Positions 36,479 to 46,921 are shown, counted from the stretch's first letter. The stretch: DNA of 64,000 bases from Pseudomaricurvus albidus (GCF_018863235.1 NZ_JAHKRS010000012.1:1-64000), one strand, 5' to 3'. Numbers and translations: made by a program. The notes: generated by a model from the letters alone, not told the origin.

Positions 36479-37783
36479 TTGTCTGTTCAGATGTTCGATG
36501 AAGTACTAAAGGGTAGTCGCAATAAAAAAGTTGCCCCGGTTCTGATTTTCTTTTTGTCGAGCTTTGTCGCTTTCGGGTTGGTGGCCACTGAGCCCGAGCT
36601 TACTTCCAAACCCGTTAAGAAAATCCTGCCTGTGGTTAAGGTTAAAACTGTTAAACCATCTCGTGAAACTTTGAAAGTCTATTCAGAAGGTGTCTTGTCA
36701 CCCAGTGCCGAGTCTACTCTGGTGCCTGAAGTTGATGGTCGTGTGGTGTGGGTGAATCCGGCATTTAAGGCTGGGGGACACTTTATGGCTGGAGACATTT
36801 TGTTTCGGATTGACCGTGCTGATTACCAGACTGATTATGAGAACGCTCAGGCTCGCCTGGATAAAGCGTTGGTGGAGTTTAAGTTTGCCGAATCCGAGTT
36901 CCAACGAGGCAATACGCTCAAGAAGAAAAAGCTACTAAGTGAATCGCAATTTGATGAGGTCGCTCGGCAGTTTGAGTTGTTCTCAGCAGAGGCCAGACTT
37001 GCCAGGCTGACACTGGAGCAGGCGCAACGCAATCTGGATCGAACTGTCATTAAAGCGCCGTACAGAGGAAGAGTCCGAAGTGAAAAAGTGGAATTTGGGC
37101 AGTTCATCCGCCGTGGAGATGTGGTTGCAGAAATTTATGCTGACCAGATGATAAAGGTTCGTCTCCCCATCCCTAATCGTCAGATGGCTTTTATGGCTAG
37201 CTCGGGCCAGATGGCGATGCAGAGCGATAATTTCCAACAAGTTCGAACAGCTGCAGGCAGTTCAACTACAAATAATGGCCGTGCATGGTCAGCTCTGCCA
37301 TTGGTGAATTTCTCTGTGGAGTACGCTGGTACATTCCATCAATGGCAGGGACGATTGGTGCGCCATGAAGCTGAGTTGGATTCGCAGTCGCGCATGGTTT
37401 ACGGGATTGCTGAGATGACACAGGAGGAATTGCCGGACGGCTTGCCTATGGGATTGTTTGTGAAGGCAGAGATTGAGGGACGATCACTGGACGATCTGGT
37501 TCATTTACACCGTGGCGCAATCCGTAATGGTTCTGAAGTGGTTGTAGTAGATGAGGGTAATCGGCTAAGAGTTCGCCCGGTCACGGTGCTGCGTCACCAA
37601 GGGGATGAGGCAATTATCTCTTCCGGACTGATGGATGGGGATCGGGTTTGTGTATCACCTATCAGTATTGTGGTCGATGGCATGCAAGTAGAGGCACTGG
37701 ACGAAGCAGGTGCCCCGGTCGAAATGGTTACAGAGGTTATTTCTGACCGGAAAGCGACATTATCCCACGGAGATATCCTGTGA
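36479..37783 (+). CDS. RND periplasmic adaptor (membrane fusion protein)
   Basis: An adaptor of the HlyD/AcrA class. I prefer the TTG at 36479, giving 434 residues, because AAGGAGG ends 6 nt before it; the ATG at 36491 is 18 nt from that site. A membrane anchor (VLIFFLSSFVAFGLVA) is followed by the lipoyl half (VPEVDGRVVWVNPAFKAGG), a coiled-coil hairpin with LKKKKLLSESQFDEV, the second lipoyl half (IKAPYRGRVRSEKVEFGQF) and beta-barrel domains. A Ser/Thr/Asn-rich insert around residues 240-265 is unusual. The stop overlaps the permease GTG start (GTGA), so the two are coupled. Confidence 0.9.
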   Translation: MSVQMFDEVLKGSRNKKVAPVLIFFLSSFVAFGLVATEPELTSKPVKKILPVVKVKTVKPSRETLKVYSEGVLSPSAESTLVPEVDGRVVWVNPAFKAGGHFMAGDILFRIDRADYQTDYENAQARLDKALVEFKFAESEFQRGNTLKKKKLLSESQFDEVARQFELFSAEARLARLTLEQAQRNLDRTVIKAPYRGRVRSEKVEFGQFIRRGDVVAEIYADQMIKVRLPIPNRQMAFMASSGQMAMQSDNFQQVRTAAGSSTTNNGRAWSALPLVNFSVEYAGTFHQWQGRLVRHEAELDSQSRMVYGIAEMTQEELPDGLPMGLFVKAEIEGRSLDDLVHLHRGAIRNGSEVVVVDEGNRLRVRPVTVLRHQGDEAIISSGLMDGDRVCVSPISIVVDGMQVEALDEAGAPVEMVTEVISDRKATLSHGDIL

Positions 37784-40700
37784 AAGGTGTAATTGCCTGG
37801 TTTGTAGATAATCGAGTAGCTGCCAACTTATTGATGTGGCTGATGATTGTAGGTGGCCTTTTGATTTTTCCGACTCTTCACCGGGAAGAGTTTCCGAACA
37901 TGGACATGGATATTATCAATGTTGAGGTTGTTTACCCAATGGCCAGTGCTGACGAAGTGGAAGAAAGTATCTGTATCAAGTTGGAGGAGGCGGTTTCTGG
38001 CACACAGGGTGTGAAAAAGCTGCGTACCACTGCAGTTGAGGGTAAGTGTACTCTCAGCGCTGAGTTACTGACCGGTGCTGACAAGACACAGGTGCTCCGG
38101 GATTTCAAAAACGACATTGATAAGCTGGATAGTCTTCCGGAAGACGCGGAGCTACCGATTGTATCCGAGAATACCCGAGTATTGGCAGTGCTGCAGGTGG
38201 TTATATCCGGTGATATTGATGAGCACTCCATGAAAAACATTGGTGAGCGAATCAAAGATGATATTGCAGATTTACCTGAAGTCAGTCAGGTCAATCTGGT
38301 TTATCAAAAGCCGGAAGAAGTTTCTCTTGAAGTTTCTGAAATCAATTTGCGTCGTCATGGACTGACGCTAGACCAGGTCGCAGCCAGCATCCGGGAGAGT
38401 TCGCTAAATCTTCCCGGCGGGATGGTTAAAACCCTTGATGGCCACGTGTTGTTAAAAACTGATGCCAAAGCCTATTGGGAAAAGGACTTCGCCAACATTA
38501 TTGTCCTTGCCAAAAGGGATGGCACACGTGTACGTCTCGGGGATATTGCGCATGTCGTCGATGGGTTTGAAGATAAGGAAATGGCTGCAAAATTTGATGG
38601 TGAGCCAGCCATGATTGTCGACGTACGGCGCATAGGGAAAGAGGATATTATTGAAGTTTCGGATGCCGTAAAACAGTATCTGCATGACGCTCAAAGCTGG
38701 ATCCCGGCAGGTGTCAACATCACGTTGTGGCAAGACGAATCAGAAGATCTGCGCGGACGGATGCAGGCACTGAGCGATAATGCGGTCAGCGGTATGGCCC
38801 TGGTGTTTATCGTGCTGGTCTTATTTATGCGTCTGAACTTGGCGATCTGGGTTTCTGCTGGCATTCCTATCGCTTTGCTGGGCACATTGTTGATGTTCCC
38901 CGTGTTTGATGTTTCCATCTCTACGGTGTCGACTCTGGCGATTATTTTGGTGCTGGGAATTGTGGTTGATGATGCCGTGGTGGTGGGAGAGAGAGTCTAT
39001 GCCTATCAACAGTTAGGAGCTTCTCCCAGGGATGCGGCTATTGCTGGCGCGCAAGAAGTTTCCATACCGGTAATCTTTGGCGTGTTGACGACCATTGCTA
39101 CGTTTATACCTATGCTGAGTGTGACCGGACCTCTGGGAGCTATGGTGGCGCCCATTGGTCTTGTGTCCATTCTTGCGCTGGTTTTTTCGCTGATTGAGTC
39201 ACAGCTGGTGTTGCCTTCTCATCTGGCCAGTCATCCTGCCAATAAGCCCAGTCGCTTTGTCTGGCTGAACCGGTTACAGGAGAAAGTTGATCATTTGGTG
39301 GCAGGGAATCTGAAGACGTTTGTCGATCAGTACTATCAGCCATTTTTGAAAAAGGTGATCGCGTGGCGTTATACCACGCTGAGTGTGGCCGTGGGCGTGT
39401 GCATTGTTACCATAGGCATGATGGCGGGAGGGCGTATTTCCGCTCAGTTTTTCCCACCTATGCCCGGTGAGCGTTTGTATGCGAGCGTGACTTTGCCGCA
39501 GGGCATTTCACTGGTGGAGACAGAAAAAGCCATTGCTCAATTGGAGGCTTCTGCTGAGCAGCTGACTCAGGAACTGGATTCGCAGCGGGGCCCGGATGAA
39601 CTGGAATCCCGAGTGAGACACACCTTTGTGTCCATGGGGAAGGAAATCATTAAAGGCAGTACATCGGAAGGGAATTGGATAGGCGGTCACTATATTGACA
39701 TGGCCATTGAGCTTAACTTACCACAAGATTATTCCGGTACGTCTACTTCAGAATTTGCCAGTCGCTGGCGTGAGCTCAATGGTGCTATTCCTAATGCCGT
39801 CAAGCAGACCTTCGATGCCAATGCGCTGGAAGCGGGCAATGCCATTGAGTTACAGATTCGCGGAAAGCACCTGGATGATCTGAAGGGGGCAGCGGCTGAA
39901 ATCAAGGAATACCTTTATGCAACTGCCGGGGTTTTTGACATTTACGACAGCTTTGAGGGCGGCAAGCAAGAGGTGTCGCTAAAGTTGTTGCCGCAGGCCA
40001 GAAATCTTGGACTCACCACCAGAGATCTGGCCAGGCAGGTGCGTCAGGCTTTCTACGGTGAAGAAGTACAGCGTATTCAGCGCGGTGATGACGAGGTCAA
40101 AGTTTTTGTTCGTTATCCAGAAGCGGAGCGCAGGAGTCTGGGTAATCTTGAGCAAATGCGAATTCGCACCAGTGATGGTGTGGAAGTGCCTTTCAGCAGC
40201 GTTGCACAAGTGGTATCCCAGCGAGGTGTTTCCAGAATTCAGCGGGTCGATGGCCGACGGGTCATTTCGGTCATTGCGGATGTGGATCGCTCTCAAATTG
40301 CTCCGGATTTTGTACTAAATACAATGGCAACGTCTTTATTTCCCGAGTTGGAACGTCGCTGGCCCGGTATTGAGATCAATCTTGCGGGCGAGGCCGAAAG
40401 TCAGGGCGATGCCTTTGCCAGTCTTGGGCTGATGTGTCTGATTGCGTTGTTTGCAGTATACGGTTTGCTGGCGATTCCATTGAAATCTTACACGCAGCCA
40501 TTGATCGTGATGTCAGTGGTGCCGTTTGGCGCCATCGGAGCCATCTGGGGGCATGTGATGATGGGGGAAACCTTCGTGTTCTTTTCCATCATCGGTGTGG
40601 TCGCTCTTGCCGGTGTGGTGGTTAACGCTTCTCTGGTATTGGTTGATAAGGCCAATCGTTTGCGTATAGAAGGTTTGGGCATGGAGGAGGCGCTGATTGA

Positions 40701-40986
40701 GGCAGCTTGTGAGCGTTTCAAACCGATTATCCTCACCTCGGCTACCACTTTTATTGGCTTGCTGCCGCTGATGTCTTCTTCAGAGTGGTCAACCAAACTC
40801 TTTGTCCCCATATCCATTTCTCTGGGGTGCGGGGTTTTGTTCAGCACGTTTATTTCTTTGCTATTGGTTCCGGCTCTGTACCGAATGCTCGATGATCGTC
40901 ATTTGTTTGGGCGCTGGTTTGGCAGACAGCTGCGCAGGGTATTTTCTGTTGGCGCCGGACAGGAGGGAGGTGCCAGCCTACGATGA
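37780..40986 (+). CDS. RND efflux permease (AcrB/HAE1-like)
   Basis: A 1068-residue inner-membrane RND transporter starting at GTG 37780. It has the first helix LLMWLMIVGGLLIFPTL, the proton-relay aspartates in LGIVVDDAVVVGERVY, a second membrane bundle from about residue 880 (LGLMCLIALFAVYGLLAIP) and large periplasmic loops. It pairs with the preceding adaptor; no outer-membrane factor is encoded nearby. Composition is normal, unlike the permease at 26642, and the two are distant relatives. Its 3' end overlaps the convergent CobW gene by 9 nt. The substrate is unknown. Confidence 0.95.
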   Translation: MKGVIAWFVDNRVAANLLMWLMIVGGLLIFPTLHREEFPNMDMDIINVEVVYPMASADEVEESICIKLEEAVSGTQGVKKLRTTAVEGKCTLSAELLTGADKTQVLRDFKNDIDKLDSLPEDAELPIVSENTRVLAVLQVVISGDIDEHSMKNIGERIKDDIADLPEVSQVNLVYQKPEEVSLEVSEINLRRHGLTLDQVAASIRESSLNLPGGMVKTLDGHVLLKTDAKAYWEKDFANIIVLAKRDGTRVRLGDIAHVVDGFEDKEMAAKFDGEPAMIVDVRRIGKEDIIEVSDAVKQYLHDAQSWIPAGVNITLWQDESEDLRGRMQALSDNAVSGMALVFIVLVLFMRLNLAIWVSAGIPIALLGTLLMFPVFDVSISTVSTLAIILVLGIVVDDAVVVGERVYAYQQLGASPRDAAIAGAQEVSIPVIFGVLTTIATFIPMLSVTGPLGAMVAPIGLVSILALVFSLIESQLVLPSHLASHPANKPSRFVWLNRLQEKVDHLVAGNLKTFVDQYYQPFLKKVIAWRYTTLSVAVGVCIVTIGMMAGGRISAQFFPPMPGERLYASVTLPQGISLVETEKAIAQLEASAEQLTQELDSQRGPDELESRVRHTFVSMGKEIIKGSTSEGNWIGGHYIDMAIELNLPQDYSGTSTSEFASRWRELNGAIPNAVKQTFDANALEAGNAIELQIRGKHLDDLKGAAAEIKEYLYATAGVFDIYDSFEGGKQEVSLKLLPQARNLGLTTRDLARQVRQAFYGEEVQRIQRGDDEVKVFVRYPEAERRSLGNLEQMRIRTSDGVEVPFSSVAQVVSQRGVSRIQRVDGRRVISVIADVDRSQIAPDFVLNTMATSLFPELERRWPGIEINLAGEAESQGDAFASLGLMCLIALFAVYGLLAIPLKSYTQPLIVMSVVPFGAIGAIWGHVMMGETFVFFSIIGVVALAGVVVNASLVLVDKANRLRIEGLGMEEALIEAACERFKPIILTSATTFIGLLPLMSSSEWSTKLFVPISISLGCGVLFSTFISLLLVPALYRMLDDRHLFGRWFGRQLRRVFSVGAGQEGGASLR

Positions 40987-42027
40987 GGCTGGCGTACGGC
41001 ATTCAATCAGTTGTTGCTCTACCGAATCCCAATCGACGGATTCGGTGTGGATCATCTCCAGTCGACTTTCCTCGGCAGCCGGAATCTCTTCCGAGGAAAC
41101 CGTTGTACGCATTCGATTGATCAGTAACCAGTGAGCGTCAGTGTGAATGACGCCTTTGATTCTCGGAATGTCGGAGGACTCAACCCAGGCAAGCAGTTTA
41201 GCTTCATTAAACAGCCAGTCGGCAGGAAAGCGCCAGCCGCAACTGTGACCAAAGTCGGTGTTGTTTTCGAACCGGGTGAGTTGATCGACGGGTTCGTTAA
41301 GGGCAGGGGTTGTCTCTTCTGTGATTGCAGAAACGGGAGGCCGCAAGCCCAAGTGTTGTCGAACGGCAGCATCGGGATTCTGTGCATGATGCGGGTGCGT
41401 CAGCCATTGCCAGTCGAGTTGGCCATGGGCAACGGTTGAGAACCGAAGGGGGCGCCCCTGTGTCTGTCGGTTGTGTTCTTCTGCGGCGCAGAAGGCTTCG
41501 AACGCTTTTAACTGATCTTCAGTCGCAGTATCCGCTTTGCTCAGTACCAGATGGTCGGCCAGCTCAACCTGACTTTGAAACGCGGGAAGTTGGGTAAACT
41601 GATCGTCGGTAATGCTCCAGGGATCGATCACGCACACGACGGTTTGCATATCGAGAAGGGTTTGGTATTCAGCACCGGAAAATTGCTTGATGACCTGCTG
41701 TGGATGAGCCAAACCGGTGGGTTCAATCAATATACGATCAGGCTGATGACTGCGAATCAATTGGTTTAAGGCCACCTTCGATGGCAATCCGACCGCACAG
41801 CACATGCAGCCACCGGGCACTTCTTTAACCGCGATGCCTTCTATTTCGGAGCCATCGGCTGCCAGCAGCGCACCGTCAATTCCGATCTCGCCAAACTCGT
41901 TCACCAATACCGCCCACTTTTCACTGGCGGGTTTGGTTTTTAACAGGTGCCGAATGGCAGTGGTTTTCCCTGCGCCGAGAAAGCCGGTAATGATATTGGT
42001 GGGGATGTTACTCAGAATTTTTTTCAT
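40978..42027 (-). CDS. CobW/COG0523 family GTPase (putative metallochaperone)
   Basis: A 349-residue G3E GTPase. Walker A is GFLGAGKTT (15-23), the metal motif GGCMCC puts the CxCC cysteines at 74, 76 and 77, and the base-recognition loop reads SKAD. The C-terminal CobW_C domain has a histidine-containing region. Family members deliver zinc, cobalt or other metals to client enzymes. It is on the minus strand just downstream of the LysR gene (4 nt gap), so the two may be cotranscribed. Supplying zinc to the nearby zinc-dependent adhC product is an attractive but unproven idea. Confidence 0.88.
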   Translation of the reverse strand: MKKILSNIPTNIITGFLGAGKTTAIRHLLKTKPASEKWAVLVNEFGEIGIDGALLAADGSEIEGIAVKEVPGGCMCCAVGLPSKVALNQLIRSHQPDRILIEPTGLAHPQQVIKQFSGAEYQTLLDMQTVVCVIDPWSITDDQFTQLPAFQSQVELADHLVLSKADTATEDQLKAFEAFCAAEEHNRQTQGRPLRFSTVAHGQLDWQWLTHPHHAQNPDAAVRQHLGLRPPVSAITEETTPALNEPVDQLTRFENNTDFGHSCGWRFPADWLFNEAKLLAWVESSDIPRIKGVIHTDAHWLLINRMRTTVSSEEIPAAEESRLEMIHTESVDWDSVEQQLIECRTPASS

Positions 42028-42031
42028 AGCA

Positions 42032-42919
42032 TCACAAGTATTGTATTTCGCGGAAGTGATTGACTAGATACTCAACAAACAGCCGAACTTTCGGTGACAA
42101 GTGCCGATTGCCGGGATAGACCGCCCAGACGGCCGTGTCCGTGGGTTGGTATTCAACCATGACCGGGATCAGCCGCCCGGCAGCAATATCTTCATGGACA
42201 TAAAATTCGGGTAACTGCGTGAGACCCAGTCCGGCTTTGGCCGCTGCCAGAAGAGCATGCCCGTTGTTGCTGTGCCAGTCTCCGTCTATTTTCAGATCCA
42301 CGTGGTGGCCGTTTTTTTCCCGGAATCGCCAAGTGGAGACTGAGCCTACCAGACAGTTATGCTTTTTCAGACCGTGTATGGTTTCCGGATGGCCATAGCG
42401 ATCCAGATAATCCCGACTGCCGCAGATAATCAATTGCCGGGCTGCAATCCGCCGTGCAATCAGGGAAGAGTCTTTGAGGACTCCGGCTCGAATGGCGAGA
42501 TCATATCCCTCGTCCACCAGATCTACCTGACGGCTGGTAAAGTCCAGATGAATCTGAATATGAGGATGGAGCTTCATGAATGCGGCAGCCGCCGGTGCAA
42601 TATAGCGTTCACCAAAGGCGCCCGCTACGGTCATGCGCAAGGTGCCGCGGGGCCTTTCCTGCTGATCCAGCACTGCCTTTTCAGCTTCTTCCAGTTGAGT
42701 CAGCACGTTCTTACAGCGTTCGTAATAGGCCTGCCCGGTCTCAGTCAGTGACAGCCGGCGGGTAGTACGCTTCATCAATTGCACACCCAGCCGGTTTTCC
42801 AGCTGGCTGATTTGTCGGCTGACGTGTGATTTGGACAGACCAAGGGTGTTGGCAGCAGCTGAAAAACTGCCGCTGTCGACGACATTAACGAATATTTCTG
42901 TGGAGGCCCAGCGGTTCAT
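42032..42919 (-). CDS. LysR family transcriptional regulator
   Basis: A 295-residue LysR regulator. The N-terminal winged helix (FVNVVDSGSFSAAANTLGLSKSHVSRQISQ, split across residues 9-38) is followed by a linker helix and a periplasmic-binding-protein-like effector domain. Divergent from adhC-fghA, it probably controls formaldehyde detoxification, a common arrangement in proteobacteria. A T-N11-A inverted repeat lies 16 nt upstream of its own start. The CobW gene follows after 4 nt. Confidence 0.92.
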   Translation of the reverse strand: MNRWASTEIFVNVVDSGSFSAAANTLGLSKSHVSRQISQLENRLGVQLMKRTTRRLSLTETGQAYYERCKNVLTQLEEAEKAVLDQQERPRGTLRMTVAGAFGERYIAPAAAAFMKLHPHIQIHLDFTSRQVDLVDEGYDLAIRAGVLKDSSLIARRIAARQLIICGSRDYLDRYGHPETIHGLKKHNCLVGSVSTWRFREKNGHHVDLKIDGDWHSNNGHALLAAAKAGLGLTQLPEFYVHEDIAAGRLIPVMVEYQPTDTAVWAVYPGNRHLSPKVRLFVEYLVNHFREIQYL

Positions 42920-42934
42920 GGGCGCAGTATAAAG

Positions 42935-42959
42935 TGTTTATTGTTGCTGTGCATAAACA
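42935..42959. promoter_or_regulatory. LysR-type T-N11-A operator
   Basis: TGTTTAT and ATAAACA are perfect 7-bp arms separated by exactly 11 nt, the classical LysR binding geometry. The site lies between the LysR gene and adhC, close to the LysR start as usual for autoregulatory sites. A further TGTTTAT half-site lies near 42970. Confidence 0.6.
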
Positions 42960-43106
42960 ATCCTTTGATGTTTATGTGGCTAATTACTTTTAAGGGAACA
43001 ATGTATAGTGTTTGCCATTCTGATTAATCCGTATCGATAATCACCGACATGGGGTGGAATCGATACTATTCTCTATCAATCAATGGTCACATCAGGAGTT
43101 CAGATC

Positions 43107-44213
43107 ATGAAAACACGTGCAGCAGTCGCCTTTGGGGCGGGTAAACCTTTGGAAGTGGTGGATGTTGATCTTCAGGGGCCACAGGCCGGCGAAGTGATGA
43201 TCGAGCTGAAAGCCACCGGGATCTGCCATACTGACGCTTTTACTCTGTCTGGCGATGACCCTGAAGGGGAGTTTCCGGCGATTCTGGGCCACGAGGGCGC
43301 GGGTATCGTAGTGGAAGTCGGTGCAGGTGTAACGTCTGTGAAACCCGGTGATACGGTCATTCCGCTGTACACGCCGGAGTGTCGGGGTTGTGAATATTGT
43401 CTGAATCCTAAAACCAATCTCTGTCAGGCCATTCGTACTACCCAGGGCCAGGGTCTGATGCCAGATGGCACCAGCCGTTTCTCTCTGGATGGCAAGCCCA
43501 TCAAGCATTACATGGGGTGTTCAACATTTGCCAATCACACGGTCTTGCCCGAAATCGCCGTCGCCAAGATTCGTGAAGACGCACCATTCGACAAGGTTTG
43601 TTATATCGGCTGTGGTGTAACCACCGGTATTGGCGCCGTAGTATTTGACGCGAAAGTTGAGCCAGGTTCCAACGTTGTGGTGTTTGGCTTGGGTGGTATC
43701 GGTCTGAACGTAATCCAGGGTGCCAGACTGGCTGGCGCCAACCAGATCATTGGTGTTGATATCAATCCGTCCAAAGTGGCATTGGCGAAAAAGTTCGGCA
43801 TGACCGATTTCCTCAATCCGAAGGACGTGCCCGATGTCGTTGAGGCGCTGGTCGAAATGACCAAAGGCGGCGCGGACTACAGCTTCGAGTGTATCGGTAA
43901 TGTGACCACCATGCGTCAGGCGCTGGAGTGCTGTCACAAAGGTTGGGGCGAATCCATCATCATTGGCGTGGCCGGAGCTGGTCAGGAAATTTCCACGCGA
44001 CCATTCCAGCTGGTTACCGGTCGGGTTTGGCGCGGTTCTGCCTTTGGTGGTGCCCGTGGTCGTACCGATGTCCCCAAAATTGTTGACTGGTATATGGATG
44101 GCAAGATCAACATTGACGATCTGATCACCCACACCATGTCGCTAGACGACATCAACAAGGGCTTTGATCTGATGCACGCTGGCGAGAGCATTCGCTCTGT
44201 TGTTCTTTACTAA
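43107..44213 (+). CDS. adhC: S-(hydroxymethyl)glutathione dehydrogenase (class III ADH)
   Basis: Oxidises S-hydroxymethylglutathione, formed from formaldehyde and glutathione, to S-formylglutathione with NAD; also reduces S-nitrosoglutathione. ATG 43107 gives 368 residues, preceded by AGGAG; an upstream ATG at 43083 has no family support. Catalytic zinc ligands are C40 (GICHTDA) and H62 (GHEGAG), and the structural zinc cysteines are 92, 95, 98 and 106. The Rossmann motif [10 protein letters not shown] is intact. It is followed after 23 nt by fghA, the next enzyme of the pathway. Confidence 0.97.
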   Translation: MKTRAAVAFGAGKPLEVVDVDLQGPQAGEVMIELKATGICHTDAFTLSGDDPEGEFPAILGHEGAGIVVEVGAGVTSVKPGDTVIPLYTPECRGCEYCLNPKTNLCQAIRTTQGQGLMPDGTSRFSLDGKPIKHYMGCSTFANHTVLPEIAVAKIREDAPFDKVCYIGCGVTTGIGAVVFDAKVEPGSNVVVFGLGGIGLNVIQGARLAGANQIIGVDINPSKVALAKKFGMTDFLNPKDVPDVVEALVEMTKGGADYSFECIGNVTTMRQALECCHKGWGESIIIGVAGAGQEISTRPFQLVTGRVWRGSAFGGARGRTDVPKIVDWYMDGKINIDDLITHTMSLDDINKGFDLMHAGESIRSVVLY

Positions 44214-44236
44214 GATTGTTTTGTTAAGGAGCACCT

Positions 44237-45079
44237 ATGGAACAGCTTGCTGAAAATAAATGCTTTGGTGGTCGCCAGCTGCAATTCAATCATGCCTCGT
44301 CGGCACTCAATTGCACCATGCGCTTTTCGATTTTCCTGCCGCCTCAGGCTGACAGCGGAAAAGTGCCGGTTCTGTACTGGTTGTCGGGCCTGACCTGCAC
44401 GGATGAAAACTTCGTGCAGAAAGCGGGTGCCCAGCGTATTGCGGCTGAATTGGGGGTGGCCATTGTGGCCCCCGATACCAGCCCGCGGGGCGAGGGCGTT
44501 GCGGACGATCCTGAGGGCGCTTATGACTTCGGTCTGGGGGCTGGATTTTATTTGAATGCTACCCAGGCGCCCTGGAGCGAACACTACCGGATGTACGATT
44601 ACATCAGCAGCGAGTTGCCAGACCTGATCGAGGCTTCGTTTCCGGTGGATGGACAACGTGCAGGGATATTTGGGCACTCGATGGGTGGTCATGGGGCGTT
44701 GACGATCGCCCTGAAAAACCCACAGCGTTTCCGGTCTGTCTCGGCGTTTGCACCCATTGTGGCGCCAACCCAGTGCCCTTGGGGTGAAAAAGCCCTGAGC
44801 GGTTATCTCGGAGATGACCGGGAGCAGTGGAAAGCATACGATGCCTGCGAGCTGGTTCGCTCCGTAGAGACTAAACCCAGGGCTCTGCTAGTGGATCAGG
44901 GTGAGGCCGATAACTTCCTGGCCGAACAGTTGAAGCCTGAGTTGTTGCAGCAGGCTTGTGAGCAGGCGGGTGTACCACTGACATTGAGAATGCAGCCGGG
45001 TTATGACCACAGCTACTTTTTCATTGCCAGTTTTATCGAAGATCACCTGCGTTTCCACGTCGCGCAGCTGGCTGAATAA
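44237..45079 (+). CDS. fghA: S-formylglutathione hydrolase
   Basis: Hydrolyses S-formylglutathione to formate and glutathione, completing glutathione-dependent formaldehyde detoxification. A 280-residue esterase-D-type alpha/beta-hydrolase: nucleophile S148 in GHSMGG, acid in DQGEADNF, base histidine in GYDHSYFF, and the family motif [17 protein letters not shown] lies before the ATG. It forms an operon with adhC. Confidence 0.97.
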   Translation: MEQLAENKCFGGRQLQFNHASSALNCTMRFSIFLPPQADSGKVPVLYWLSGLTCTDENFVQKAGAQRIAAELGVAIVAPDTSPRGEGVADDPEGAYDFGLGAGFYLNATQAPWSEHYRMYDYISSELPDLIEASFPVDGQRAGIFGHSMGGHGALTIALKNPQRFRSVSAFAPIVAPTQCPWGEKALSGYLGDDREQWKAYDACELVRSVETKPRALLVDQGEADNFLAEQLKPELLQQACEQAGVPLTLRMQPGYDHSYFFIASFIEDHLRFHVAQLAE

Positions 45080-45173
45080 AGCGGGTTAAAAATCAACCCG
45101 TTTTGAAAATTGTGGGGTTGCGGACATTCCGTCAGCCCCATATTATGCACCCCCTTACATGGAGTGGTGCCCT

Positions 45174-46847
45174 ATGAGTGCAGGCGATAAACCTCAAGAT
45201 GTTCCCGCTTACCCAGTGCTGAATATTGGTACTGATGGTGTGGCAGAGGCAAATCTGGAAAGTCTGCAGCGCATTTTTACCATTCCTGAATCCAGCGAAT
45301 CGACCCTTGCTCAAATCGATGCGGCCATCTCCAGCAATCTGGATGGTTTCCTGCACGAGCACATTGTCGCTGTCGAAAAACCCCTGTCTGAAATTGAAAC
45401 CGAGTTTGCCTCGGCGAACATTCCAGAGCAGCCGTTCTACGTTTCAACCTACACAGATTTTATCCTCAAGCAGCTGGTGTCCCAATCGGTGCATACATCG
45501 TCCCCGGGATTCGTGGGGCATATGACCTCAGCACTGCCTTACTTTATGTTGCCATTGGCAAAGATCGTCACGGCACTGAATCAAAACCTGGTGAAAGTAG
45601 AGACTTCCAAAGCGTTTACGCCCATGGAACGACAGGTACTGGGGATGCTGCACCGTTTGATTTTTTCTGAGAGTGACACGTTTTACGATCAGTGGTTGCA
45701 TCACGCGGGCCATGCGCTGGGGGCGTTCTGTTCAGGTGGGACGGTGGCCAATATCACTGCGTTGTGGGCAGCCCGCAATCACCGGCTGGGAGAGCAAAAC
45801 ATTGCCCGTGAAGGGCTGTATGGTGCATTACAGTCTGCGGGACTCAAGGGGTTGGCGGTATTGATATCCCGCCGGGGCCATTACTCCCTTGCCAAAGCCG
45901 TGGATCTTTTGGGGCTTGGTCGCAACCAGTTGGTCGCCATCGATACGGATGAGCACTACCGGGTCGATGTCGAGGCCATGCGCCATAAAGCCCGACAGCT
46001 GGAGGCCGAAGGCATCGGCGTACTCAGTATTGTGGGGCTGGCCGGTGCGACGGAGACTGGCAGTGTGGATGATTTACAGGCACTGGCCGACCTGTCAGAG
46101 GAGTTGAGGTGTCACTTCCATGTGGACGCGGCATGGGGTGGGGCGACCCTGTTTTCCGATACCCATCGCTCCTTGCTCGCAGGCATCGAGCGGGCTGACT
46201 CGGTGACCATTGATGCCCACAAGCAATTTTACGTGCCGATGGGGGCGGGCATGGTGCTGTTCAAGGATCCTGAGCGCCTGTCCAGTATTGAACATCACGC
46301 GGAGTACATCATTCGTCAGGGGTCGAAAGATCTCGGCAGTCATACACTGGAAGGCTCTCGTCCCGGTATGGCGTTACTGGTTCACGCTGGCCTTAATATT
46401 ATTGGCCGCAAGGGCTATGAGTTACTGATTGATCAGGGGCTTGAGCGGGCCAGGTACTTTGCTTCTCTGATTGAGCAGCATCCCGATTTTGAGCTGGTGG
46501 TCGCTCCGACATTAAACATCCTGGGATACAGGTATAACCCTGAATGGCTGCAGTCCGCGATGCCCGGGCTGTCGGCTGAAGTCCGAAGCGAGGTTAATGA
46601 GTTGCTCGATCAGGTAACTCAGCTGATTCAAAAATCCCAGCGAGCAGCCGGCAAGACTTTTGTGTCCCGCACGCGGGTTGATGTGAGTCGGTACCAGGGG
46701 CAGGTGGTGACGGTGTTCCGCGTGGTTCTGGCTAATCCACTGACAACTGAGGCTGTACTGGATTCAGTCCTGGAAGAGCAGTTGGAACTGGTGACCTTGC
46801 CAGAGCTGTCCTGGATCATTGGCCGGATTCAAAGTCTCATCGGCTGA
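45174..46847 (+). CDS. panP: PLP-dependent decarboxylase, PanP-like
   Basis: A 557-residue group II PLP decarboxylase resembling the putative aspartate 1-decarboxylase family (PanP, TIGR03799-like), which in some gammaproteobacteria makes beta-alanine for pantothenate in place of PanD. Family features are RIFTIPESSESTLAQID near the N-terminus, HTSSPGFVGHMTSALPYF, FHVDAAWGG and the PLP lysine in DAHKQFYVP. I chose ATG 45174, with GGAG about 9 nt upstream, over 45159. Glutamate or other acidic substrates cannot be excluded from sequence alone. It stands alone, 94 nt after fghA. Confidence 0.85.
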   Translation: MSAGDKPQDVPAYPVLNIGTDGVAEANLESLQRIFTIPESSESTLAQIDAAISSNLDGFLHEHIVAVEKPLSEIETEFASANIPEQPFYVSTYTDFILKQLVSQSVHTSSPGFVGHMTSALPYFMLPLAKIVTALNQNLVKVETSKAFTPMERQVLGMLHRLIFSESDTFYDQWLHHAGHALGAFCSGGTVANITALWAARNHRLGEQNIAREGLYGALQSAGLKGLAVLISRRGHYSLAKAVDLLGLGRNQLVAIDTDEHYRVDVEAMRHKARQLEAEGIGVLSIVGLAGATETGSVDDLQALADLSEELRCHFHVDAAWGGATLFSDTHRSLLAGIERADSVTIDAHKQFYVPMGAGMVLFKDPERLSSIEHHAEYIIRQGSKDLGSHTLEGSRPGMALLVHAGLNIIGRKGYELLIDQGLERARYFASLIEQHPDFELVVAPTLNILGYRYNPEWLQSAMPGLSAEVRSEVNELLDQVTQLIQKSQRAAGKTFVSRTRVDVSRYQGQVVTVFRVVLANPLTTEAVLDSVLEEQLELVTLPELSWIIGRIQSLIG

Positions 46848-46921
46848 CGCGTTTCAGCTCTTTGCTTGTTGAGTTTTCACCCTTTTTATGGCGTCAGTCT
46901 GCAGATTCCTGCCGCACCAAT

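Noticed and set aside
43521-44132. 203-residue minus-strand frame inside adhC
   Set aside because: Antisense to an intact, strongly conserved gene, without a ribosome site or family resemblance.
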